A DNA stretch of 64,000 nucleotides from Bacillota bacterium (GTDB lineage Bacteria; Bacillota; Clostridia; Lachnospirales; Lachnospiraceae), in NCBI GenBank assembly GCA_023442465.1, contig JAEZZQ010000050.1, positions 62,001 through 126,000 on the forward strand. The letters are read 5' to 3'. Position 1 is the stretch's first letter; every line of letters starts with the position of its first letter. The notes under the pieces were generated by a model. It saw only the letters and a list, made by a program, of their open reading frames with translations. It was not told where the DNA came from and ran no database searches. Positions 33,823 through 40,849 of this stretch are shown here, piece by piece. The position numbers and the translations under genes are program-made.

Positions 33823-35640
33823 TTAGGGCAGCAGCTTGCATACCTTCCGGTCATAGGTAAGAAGCCCGTTGACTTCCTCTTCCACGTCGGATACCTGTGT
33901 ATACACTGCCCCGCACAGCCCCTTATCGATAAGGGGCTTTAACTCCTCATCGATAAGCTTATGGTAAGCCTTGGTAAGTGCCTCGCGATCTGAGAACTTC
34001 TTGTAGCCATAAATGCGCTCTACGCTGGAATGCCCGTCGATATGACAGGCGTAGCCGCCGTATTCGGACACTACAAAGGCCCTGGGGTCCTTTGGCACCT
34101 TCAGCCTTCTGAAATAATTGTGTACGCTTTTAAAGTCTCCGCCGCCTTGGTCAAACCAGCCGCTCGTCTGGTCCACCGGGCGGGTGGGGTCTTTTTCTTT
34201 GATCCGCTTTGTTGCAGCATCTGAATCGAATTGGCCCCACCCTTCGTTAAAGGGAACCCATACTGCGATGGAAGGAACATTGTACAGATAGTCTACGGTA
34301 TCTATACATTCCTGTAGCCATTCGTCCCGTCCTTCTTCGGAATGCCTGCCGAATAATTTGTAATTATCATCGCTTAGCTTCTGGAAGAGACCAGGAAAGA
34401 GAGTAGGCAGGTAGCAGACGATGGGCATGGAATAATGGGAGCCTCCGCTGACCATATCCTGCCATACAATCATACCCAGCCTGTCGCAGTGATAGTACCA
34501 GCGTGCGGCTTCTATCTTGATGTGCTTGCGCATCATGTTGAAGCCAAGTCTTTGCATTGTACGTATATCATAGATCAGTGCCTCATCGGAGGGCGCAGTA
34601 TATAAACCGTCGGACCAATAGCCCTGATCCAGGACACCGTGCAGGAATAAAGGCTTATGGTTCAGACAAAAACGCATGATGCCTTTTTCATCGGGCTGGG
34701 TGGTAAAAGTACGCATGGCGAAATAACTCTCGACTACGTCCTGACCATAACCGATGCATAAGGTATAAAGAAAAGGTGAATCCGGGCTCCAAGGATGAAT
34801 CTCCGACAGCTTGGCACGTATCGCAATTTGGTAATCGCCGGAAGGGACACGATTGCCGGAAAATGTGTTTTCGCCGGAGGAAGACAATGAGGAAGCCTCG
34901 TATGAGGTATCGAAGATACAATAGCCGCTCGAAAGGATGCGAATATTCAGAGGTTCCCGCCCGCAAGCCGACAGAAGAAGAGACACCTCGCCTTTATCAT
35001 AGTCGGGTGTTATTTTCAGCTTGCGTATGTGGTGTTCCGGTACGCATTCCATCCAAACGGTCTGCCATATGCCGCTTTGGGCAGTATAGAACATGCCTCC
35101 TCTTTTCAAGGTTTGTTTTCCTCTTGAGTGGTGAGAGGTATCGCTGAAATCCTGAACTCTTACAAGGAGGGAATTGTCACCCCGGCGAAGAAAGGGAGTA
35201 ATATCTGCTTCAAAGGGGAGATAGCCGCCGTGATGTTCACAGACTGACTCACCGTTTATATATACCGCCGCATGCTGGTCCACCGCACCAAAATGCAGTA
35301 TGAGACGGAAAGCATCAGGAACATCGCAGACTATGGTGCGCTCATACCATAGGTACTCGTGGGGATGAAGCTGTCTTTCCACACCGGATAGCAAGCTTTC
35401 CGGTGAAAAGGGAACGAGAATCCGGCCGTCATATGCGGCAGGAATGTCGTTAGAGGTGGTAAAAGCGTAGTTCCAATAGCCGTTTAATATCGTATAGTTA
35501 TCCCTTTTAAGCTGAGGGCGGGGATATTCCTCTAATACATGCTCCGGGTCCAGGGCTTCGCCCCACTTGGTGTAGAGCTTGTTCAAGATATCCTCTTCAT
35601 GTGTCTTATTGATATTTCTCGCAGCATCGATAATGTCCAT
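33823..35640 (-). CDS. glycoside hydrolase family 2 enzyme (beta-galactosidase/glucuronidase-like)
   Basis: 605 residues, no signal peptide, so cytoplasmic. Domain order of GH2: sugar-binding jelly roll (about 35-205; LNGYWNYAFTTSNDIP, LWYERTIV, LHFGAVDQHAAVYINGE), an Ig-like sandwich (about 206-300), and a TIM barrel. The acid/base glutamate is in VPFNEGWGQFD and the nucleophile in FVVSEYGGYAC. The glycan specificity is not readable; the family covers beta-galactosides, beta-glucuronides and beta-mannosides. It is last in an operon with an MFS transporter and a PHP protein, consistent with import then hydrolysis of a disaccharide. Confidence 0.9.
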   Translation of the reverse strand: MDIIDAARNINKTHEEDILNKLYTKWGEALDPEHVLEEYPRPQLKRDNYTILNGYWNYAFTTSNDIPAAYDGRILVPFSPESLLSGVERQLHPHEYLWYERTIVCDVPDAFRLILHFGAVDQHAAVYINGESVCEHHGGYLPFEADITPFLRRGDNSLLVRVQDFSDTSHHSRGKQTLKRGGMFYTAQSGIWQTVWMECVPEHHIRKLKITPDYDKGEVSLLLSACGREPLNIRILSSGYCIFDTSYEASSLSSSGENTFSGNRVPSGDYQIAIRAKLSEIHPWSPDSPFLYTLCIGYGQDVVESYFAMRTFTTQPDEKGIMRFCLNHKPLFLHGVLDQGYWSDGLYTAPSDEALIYDIRTMQRLGFNMMRKHIKIEAARWYYHCDRLGMIVWQDMVSGGSHYSMPIVCYLPTLFPGLFQKLSDDNYKLFGRHSEEGRDEWLQECIDTVDYLYNVPSIAVWVPFNEGWGQFDSDAATKRIKEKDPTRPVDQTSGWFDQGGGDFKSVHNYFRRLKVPKDPRAFVVSEYGGYACHIDGHSSVERIYGYKKFSDREALTKAYHKLIDEELKPLIDKGLCGAVYTQVSDVEEEVNGLLTYDRKVCKLLP

Positions 35641-35691
35641 GTATTATTTACCTCACAGAATTTAAGTCATATAGTGATTACAGTATATCAC

Positions 35692-36603
35692 TTAATTTAC
35701 CTGCGGAAAATAACTATTTAGCCTTGCCGCTATCTCTTCTGAATCGATAGTGCAATTGATCTGCCCAACCCTTACGGTAGGTTTCGTCTTTCCGTGAAAA
35801 TCACTTCCGCAGGTGGGGAGCAGATGAAATTCGTGACACTTACCCAAAAAGTATTCCGTAGCGGGAGCGTCGTGATAGCTGCTGAAGACTTCGATTCCGT
35901 CAAGACCTGCATTGAGAATAGGGATGAGTAATTCGTAATGGTTCTGCAAGTTGATTCCGGGATGGGCGAGGACGGCAATTCCTCCGCTGTTGTGAATAGT
36001 CCTTATGATTTGGATTAAGGAAGGATAGATTATCTTAGCATGGCAGGCTTTGCCTTGTGCATAGTAATCCCAATAGAAATTCACATATGGATCATCACCT
36101 CTCGTCCCCCCGCTCCGGTAAGGGGAAAGAAGCGGGTGGTCATTATATTCTGGCCGGTTGAGCAATAGCTCGGCAAACATCTCGCCGGTCCAGCAGTCCT
36201 TCCAATAGTTATTCTTTGCTAACTCTGCCATATCATTTTCTGTGATATGAAAACCCAGTTCCTGCGTGGATAGCAGCATTTGCAGGGAAGCCTGCATGTG
36301 TTGTTCTTCTATATTTTTCTCCAGCAGATAAAAATCGTCGTTTGTATAATCGATGCCGTAGCCAAGGACATGAAGGTTGACACCTTGGAAGGTGCAATCG
36401 ATTTCGATGCCGGGAAGGAAACGGATACCGGCGTCCTCCGCAGCTTGCTGCCCGTCTGAAATAGCGCGCACGCAGTTGTGATCGGTGATGGACATTATGG
36501 TGATGCCGCATTCTTTACACTTTTGCACGAGCTCAGCGGGAGAGTACTCCCCGTCATCGCTGTAATAACTGTGCATATGAAGATCAATTAACTCTTTTGC
36601 CAT
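35692..36603 (-). CDS. PHP domain metal-dependent phosphoesterase
   Basis: 303 residues. Metal ligands in order: LIDLHMHSYYSDDGEYSP (HxH), SITDHNCVRA, LPGIEIDCTF, VLAHPGINL and TCGSDFHGKTK. PHP phosphoesterases of this shape hydrolyse phosphomonoesters such as nucleoside bisphosphates or sugar phosphates. It overlaps the MFS gene by 20 bp and precedes the GH2 gene by 51 bp, so it belongs to the glycan operon. A substrate tied to the imported sugar is possible but not shown. Confidence 0.88.
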   Translation of the reverse strand: MAKELIDLHMHSYYSDDGEYSPAELVQKCKECGITIMSITDHNCVRAISDGQQAAEDAGIRFLPGIEIDCTFQGVNLHVLGYGIDYTNDDFYLLEKNIEEQHMQASLQMLLSTQELGFHITENDMAELAKNNYWKDCWTGEMFAELLLNRPEYNDHPLLSPYRSGGTRGDDPYVNFYWDYYAQGKACHAKIIYPSLIQIIRTIHNSGGIAVLAHPGINLQNHYELLIPILNAGLDGIEVFSSYHDAPATEYFLGKCHEFHLLPTCGSDFHGKTKPTVRVGQINCTIDSEEIAARLNSYFPQVN

Positions 36604-37753
36604 GAACTTTATTCATCCTTTCAGCCATAATGAACATGAACACAATGAAGAAGATAAGGTACAGCGGATACAGTGCGATAGAAACATATTCCGCGATGAG
36701 TCCGAATAAGGGCGGGATGAGCGTTGTGCCTACATAGGCGCATGCCATTTGCATACCCATAATGGACTGGGATTTATCAGCACCGAAGTTATCGGGCGTC
36801 TCATGAAGTAAGCTGGGGTAAATGGGCGCACAGCCTAACCCGATGAAAATCAGTCCTGTAAGAGTCATGCTGTTTCCGAAAGGGAGAAGGAGCAATAGCG
36901 TTCCCAGTCCGGCAATAGCCTGCCCGATGCGCACCATCTGCCGGTCGCCCAGCCTGTCCGTGATAAAACCGCATGCAAGACGCCCAATGGTAATTCCGAG
37001 GTAGAATAAAGAAGCCCATTTCGCGGCAGTCTGAGCGTCGATACCTTTATGAAGCACCATATAGCTGCTGGCCCATAAGCCAGTGGTGGCTTCTAAGGCA
37101 CAGTAGCAAAAAAATGCGACCAGAATGGCTTTGGCTCCGGGAAGCTTTATAGTATCTGACAGGCGCAGAGCCTTCGGAGCGTGGATTTCTTCTTCCTGTG
37201 CCTTCTGCTTACGTTTCCATAAAGGCAATGTAGGAATGAGGGAGAGCACGAGAGCAACCTGCAGGATACCTATGACCATGTAACCGTAATTCCACTGAAA
37301 GCCGTTTGTCAAGCATAGCCCCATGATATAAGGGCCTGTAGTTGCGCCGATTCCCCAGAAGGAATGGAGCCAGCTCATATGGCGGGACTTGTAGTGCAGA
37401 GCTACGAAGTTATTCAGAGCGGCGTCTACGCTTCCTGCCCCCAGTCCGTAAGGGATGCCCCATAGGCATAACTGCCAGAAAGAGCCGGAGAAGGAAAAGC
37501 CAAGTAATGCCAGAGCAGTCATAGCTACACTAATGAGAGTGATCATGCCGGTGCCGAAACGGCGGATCAGCCTGTCGCTGAAAAGGCTGGATATGATAGT
37601 TCCTGCGGCTATAATCATACTGATAGCTCCTGCATAGGATACGGGGACGGCTAGTTCTCCATACATGGACGGCCAAGCGGAGCCGAGAAGGGAATCCGGC
37701 AAGCCGAGGCTGATAAATGCGATATAAATGATAACTAATAAAATGGATGTCAT
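36584..37753 (-). CDS. MFS transporter, probable sugar or glycoside importer
   Basis: 389 residues with twelve membrane segments and AAGGAG before the start. The first line ILLVIIYIAFISLGLPDSLLG and the loop SDRLIRRFGTGMI fit the MFS motif A; GSVDAALNNFVALHYKSR (residues about 108-125) resembles FucP/GlcP-type sugar transporters that contain an LN...VAL signature. First gene of the MFS-PHP-GH2 operon, divergent from an AraC-type regulator. The proposed job is proton-driven uptake of the glycoside cleaved by the GH2 enzyme. Confidence 0.88.
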   Translation of the reverse strand: MTSILLVIIYIAFISLGLPDSLLGSAWPSMYGELAVPVSYAGAISMIIAAGTIISSLFSDRLIRRFGTGMITLISVAMTALALLGFSFSGSFWQLCLWGIPYGLGAGSVDAALNNFVALHYKSRHMSWLHSFWGIGATTGPYIMGLCLTNGFQWNYGYMVIGILQVALVLSLIPTLPLWKRKQKAQEEEIHAPKALRLSDTIKLPGAKAILVAFFCYCALEATTGLWASSYMVLHKGIDAQTAAKWASLFYLGITIGRLACGFITDRLGDRQMVRIGQAIAGLGTLLLLLPFGNSMTLTGLIFIGLGCAPIYPSLLHETPDNFGADKSQSIMGMQMACAYVGTTLIPPLFGLIAEYVSIALYPLYLIFFIVFMFIMAERMNKVHGKRVN

Positions 37754-37795
37754 GTCTTTTCTCCTTGCAGATATATATTATAATGTAAGAATATC

Positions 37796-37928
37796 GTTAC
37801 TGTTCACACAGTAGCTTAACACTTGCTGTTAAGCTGCGTAAGAACGTGATTCAAGAAATGATTTCTGCTTCGCGCAGCGAATTTAAATGCAGAAATCATG
37901 CGTTGCTGAGAATGGAGTGAACAGTAAC
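37796..37928 (+). mobile_element. dispersed palindromic element, copy C, with target duplication
   Basis: 133 bp with terminal inverted repeats GTTACTGTTCAC and GTGAACAGTAAC (perfect 12 bp). Internal hairpins GCTTAACA/TGTTAAGC and ATGATTTCTGC/GCAGAAATCAT. It is bracketed by the direct repeat AGAATATC (37788-37795 and 37929-37936), which looks like an 8-bp target-site duplication. It encodes no protein and splits the promoter region between the MFS operon and araC. Confidence 0.85.
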
Positions 37929-37948
37929 AGAATATCGCCTTCTGCATC

Positions 37949-37977
37949 TTGAAACAATACTTATTTGGACATATAAT
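37949..37977 (+). promoter_or_regulatory. sigma-A type promoter for the AraC-family gene
   Basis: TTGAAA (37949-37954), 17-nt spacer, TATAAT (37972-37977), 30 nt before the start codon at 38008. Confidence 0.75.
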
Positions 37978-38007
37978 ATAATAAAAACGACTAAAAGGAG
38001 GATTCCC

Positions 38008-38928
38008 ATGGCACTTCAGCAATGTACGCTCAATTTGGACAGCAGCGGACGGGAACTCAGTCCCCACGGGACTATCGATTTTCCTTGCGCCGGTTATTCC
38101 TACCGGTGCACCAGCCGGGCGTGGGATGAGATTCCGTGGCATTATCATGAGGAACTGGAAATCATTTATATAGAAGAAGGTATGATGCGGGTTCAGATTC
38201 CCAGTAAGGTTTTCGAAGTGAAAGCAGGAGAGGCTGTCTTCATTAATTCCGGCATTCTTCACCGGGCTACGGCGGATACTGACTGCGAATACCATTCCCT
38301 TGTTTTTTTGGACCTGCTTGTGACGGGCAGCAAGAATTCAGTTTTTGCCCAGAAATATGTAGAGCCTATCGTTCGGTATTCTCTCTTGGATGGCTGTCAG
38401 CTCTATCGGGGAATTGGCTGGCAGGTACCTCTTATCGATCATTTTACCGAAGCATTCGCAGCGATGGCAGAGGGCGGGTTCGGCTACGAGCTTGAGGTGA
38501 GAGCACATCTGTCCACGTTCTGCATGCTTCTGTATCGCCAATATAAGGAAGAGATGGACGAGAATAATTCGGAGGTCAGCCAGGATGAGATACGAATACG
38601 AAGGATGTTAGATTTTGTCCATGAGCACTATGCAGAGAACATACAGCTTTCCCAGATTGCGCAGGCAGCAGATATCGGGGAGAGGGAATGTCTGCGCTGT
38701 TTCCAGAGAGTCATTCAGATTTCGCCCATACAGTATTTGCTGAAATACCGGGTGATGCAAGGGGCTTCCATGCTGACAAGTGCCTCCGGGCTTTGCGTGG
38801 CAGAGGTCTCTACGCTGTGCGGTTTTGACAGCCCCAGCAACTTTTCTAAGGTATTCAAGCGTTTTTTCGCGTGTACACCCAAGGAATATAAGAGGAACAT
38901 GATGAAGCAACAAGAAAACCCCGCATAA
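38008..38928 (+). CDS. AraC family transcriptional regulator
   Basis: 306 residues, AAGGAGG 7 nt before the ATG. The N-terminal cupin sensor domain shows IPWHYHEELEIIYIEEG and FEVKAGEAVFINSGILHRA. The C-terminal ~100 residues hold two helix-turn-helix motifs: YAENIQLSQIAQAADIGERE and VAEVSTLCGFDSPSNFSKVF followed by KRFFACTPKEYKR. It is divergent from the MFS-PHP-GH2 operon and most likely activates it on sensing a sugar. Element copy C now lies between the two. Confidence 0.92.
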   Translation: MALQQCTLNLDSSGRELSPHGTIDFPCAGYSYRCTSRAWDEIPWHYHEELEIIYIEEGMMRVQIPSKVFEVKAGEAVFINSGILHRATADTDCEYHSLVFLDLLVTGSKNSVFAQKYVEPIVRYSLLDGCQLYRGIGWQVPLIDHFTEAFAAMAEGGFGYELEVRAHLSTFCMLLYRQYKEEMDENNSEVSQDEIRIRRMLDFVHEHYAENIQLSQIAQAADIGERECLRCFQRVIQISPIQYLLKYRVMQGASMLTSASGLCVAEVSTLCGFDSPSNFSKVFKRFFACTPKEYKRNMMKQQENPA

Positions 38929-38940
38929 TGCTATGCGGGG
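38910..38940 (-). terminator. intrinsic terminator for the minus-strand small gene
   Basis: CCCCGCATA (38919-38927) and TATGCGGGG (38932-38940) form a 9-bp stem. On the minus strand it is followed by TTTTCTTGTT, a proper terminator tail, 24 bp after the small gene's stop. On the plus strand it overlaps the araC stop but has no uridine run. Confidence 0.75.
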
Positions 38941-38963
38941 GAACAAAGGGGAGAAACATGAAT

Positions 38964-39128
38964 CTATATGTAATTAAGCTGCCATACGTCGGAGCTGGAA
39001 ACTTTTTGTGTCTCATAAGAGAGCAATTCCAGGAAATAATCATGAAAGTGAGAGTACATTTTCCAGTTATCGTTTGAAGAAACCATTTCTGTCATGGATA
39101 TCCTTTGTGGTGTGTTTTCCTTATGCAT
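38964..39128 (-). CDS. small protein of 54 residues, unknown function
   Basis: Reads MHKENTPQRISMTEMVSS..., continues NDNWKMYSHFHDYFLELL and ends VWQLNYI. It has AAAGGAGG about 14 nt before the ATG and ends 24 bp before a strand-specific terminator, a complete minimal gene unit. Upstream is a dyad ATGAAC-N7-GTTCAT (39176-39194). No family is recognised. The protein is soluble, rich in Ser, Tyr, His and Trp, with no signal peptide or membrane segment. The N-W-x-M-Y-S-H-F-H-D-Y-F stretch faintly recalls AraC sensor domains, which may be coincidental. The opposite strand has a weaker 39-codon frame. Confidence 0.5.
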   Translation of the reverse strand: MHKENTPQRISMTEMVSSNDNWKMYSHFHDYFLELLSYETQKVSSSDVWQLNYI

Positions 39129-39274
39129 GTTGTGGTATCCACCTCCTTTTGATAACTATAGTATATGGTATAAATATGAACGCGATGTGTTCATTTCCTT
39201 AAACAAAACTAATGATTATTAGAAAAGAATGAGGAAATTATAAACTAAAGATAAAATGGAGGAGAACGCGTAAC

Positions 39275-39301
39275 GTTACTGAGAACGGAGTGAACAGTAA
39301 C
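39275..39301 (+). repeat. dispersed palindromic element, deleted remnant D
   Basis: GTTACTG of the left end is joined directly to the right end GAGAACGGAGTGAACAGTAAC, consistent with internal deletion between two CTG triplets of the full element. Confidence 0.6.
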
Positions 39302-39495
39302 AGCGTAGCAGGTAATTTGTAGAAAATTGTGAGAAGCAGTTGAGAATCTGCAATCTTCGTGATAAAATAAAAACGCAGTAGTTTAATAATAGGTGTTTTG
39401 TTTGGGAAAACGGTTCGGAGGACGTAAAAGTTCTTTTGAGCCGTTTTTCGTCCTCAGGAAATGCACAACGCGCTTCCGGGATTTCTCCTCTGCTC

Positions 39496-39526
39496 AAAAA
39501 AAGAAGGACGCTTAGCGCCCTTCTTT
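39496..39526 (-). terminator. intrinsic terminator of the CNNM-oadB-oadG operon
   Basis: On the minus strand AAGAAGGGCGC pairs with GCGTCCTTCTT (one G-U pair), followed by seven T residues in total. Confidence 0.88.
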
Positions 39527-39546
39527 CATATCTTTCATAATATGAT

Positions 39547-39693
39547 TTAGTTCTCTTCTTTGCTTTTTTTACTGCTTCCGGCAGTGAGCTTGGAAAGAAG
39601 CATGGCAATACCGATGATGATAAGGGTTGTAATGAAAATGCCAGCCATTCCTTTTCCCATAATTTCCAAAGCAATTATTACGTTGTTCATCAT
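39547..39693 (-). CDS. small OadG-like membrane subunit (48 residues)
   Basis: Begins MMNNVIIALEIMGKGMAGIF, then ITTLIIIGIAMLLSKLTAGS and a charged tail SKKSKEEN. AAGGAGG lies 8 nt before the ATG, and the start is 14 bp after the oadB stop. One membrane helix with a short cytoplasmic tail and the phrase MGKGMAGIF match the gamma subunit (OadG) of sodium-pumping decarboxylases, which anchors the complex. It is very short for OadG (usually about 80 or more residues), lacking the periplasmic/cytoplasmic zinc-binding tail. It ends 21 bp before the operon terminator. Confidence 0.75.
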   Translation of the reverse strand: MMNNVIIALEIMGKGMAGIFITTLIIIGIAMLLSKLTAGSSKKSKEEN

Positions 39694-39706
39694 AATAAGT
39701 TCCTCC

Positions 39707-40849
39707 TTACTTCAAGTAGTTGGTTACAAGGTTAATAACAAGTCCGCCGGCAATAACGGAAGCAATCTGTCCGGATACGTTAGCACCCGCAGCCTGCATG
39801 ATAAGAACGTTGCCCGGATCTTCTTTCATGGCCATCTTCTGCACAACACGTGAAGACATAGGGAATGCGGAGATACCTGCCGCACCAACCATAGGGTTGA
39901 TCTTGTTGTGAGGTATGAAGAGATTGATAAATTTTGCAAAAAGCACACCACCCATGGTGTCGAGCACGAATGCGATAAGACCGATCAACATAACCTTCAG
40001 AGTGTCTATGTTTACGAAAGCAGCAGCCTGCATACTGAAGGAGATAGTGATACCGAGTAAAAGTGTGATCAGGTTAGCAAGAGCATTCTGTGCCGTATCG
40101 GACATCGTACCGAGCACGCCGCATTCGCGAAGCAGGTTACCGAACATAAGGAAACCAACGAGCGAAACGGAAGAAGGAGCGATGAAACCAACAATAAAGG
40201 TAACGATGATAGGGAATGCGATACGCATGGATCTAGAAACCTGGGAAGGCTTGTACTCCATACGGATACGACGTTCTTTTTTCGTTGTAACGAGCCTGAT
40301 AGCAAAAGGTTGAACGATCGGTACGAGGGCCATATAGGAGTAGGCGGCCACGGCTATGGCACCGATATATTTGGAATGTAGTATCTGGGATACTAAAATT
40401 GACGTAGGGCCGTCAGCTGCACCGATGATACCGATAGAAGCAGCATCCTTCAAGTCGAATCCGAGAACAGTCGCCAAGAGGATAGCGCCAAAAATACCGA
40501 ACTGTGCGGCAGCGCCGAATAAGAACATAATGGGCTTGGAAAGCAGAGGACCGAAGTCGATCATAGCTCCGATACCGATGAAGAGCAGAATCGGCAGCGC
40601 TTCGGAAGCTTCAATTCCGATTTCAAATAACCACTGGATAATACCGTTAGTCTCACCTACACCTTCGAGCACCTGATTGATTACACCGGAAGCGGGAAGG
40701 TTAACGAGGATGGCACCAAAGCCCATCGGTAAAAGCAGGGACGGCTCGTATTCCTTCTTTATAGCGAGCCAGATCAGCAAAACGCCAACGCAGTACATAA
40801 CAATTTGCTGCCATGTTACAGACATAATTCCTTCAATAATAAAATTCAT
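39707..40849 (-). CDS. oadB: sodium-translocating decarboxylase beta subunit
   Basis: 380 residues with about nine to eleven membrane segments. Signature stretches: IGAMIDFGPLLSKPIMFLFG (with sodium-site Asp in IDFGPL), GAADGPTSILVSQIL, and the C-terminal NPMVGAAGISAFPMSSRVVQ with a second GAAGISAFP block. This subunit decarboxylates carboxybiotin and pumps Na+ out. The biotin carrier and carboxyltransferase subunits are not adjacent and must be elsewhere if the complex is functional. The ATG overlaps the CNNM gene stop (ATGA), so the genes are translationally coupled. Confidence 0.92.
   Translation of the reverse strand: MNFIIEGIMSVTWQQIVMYCVGVLLIWLAIKKEYEPSLLLPMGFGAILVNLPASGVINQVLEGVGETNGIIQWLFEIGIEASEALPILLFIGIGAMIDFGPLLSKPIMFLFGAAAQFGIFGAILLATVLGFDLKDAASIGIIGAADGPTSILVSQILHSKYIGAIAVAAYSYMALVPIVQPFAIRLVTTKKERRIRMEYKPSQVSRSMRIAFPIIVTFIVGFIAPSSVSLVGFLMFGNLLRECGVLGTMSDTAQNALANLITLLLGITISFSMQAAAFVNIDTLKVMLIGLIAFVLDTMGGVLFAKFINLFIPHNKINPMVGAAGISAFPMSSRVVQKMAMKEDPGNVLIMQAAGANVSGQIASVIAGGLVINLVTNYLK

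Larger units (their letters stand above)
39129..39546. other. non-coding stretch with operator, repeat remnant and interleaved stems
   Basis: Holds the dyad ATGAAC-N7-GTTCAT at 39176-39194, element remnant D at 39275-39301, interleaved stems at 39407-39455 and a minus-strand terminator at 39496-39526. No gene seen. Confidence 0.55.

Noticed and set aside
38958..39077. 39-codon plus-strand frame with AAGGGGAG upstream
   Set aside because: It lies opposite the 54-codon minus-strand frame, which has a better ribosome site and a terminator; only one of the two is likely real.
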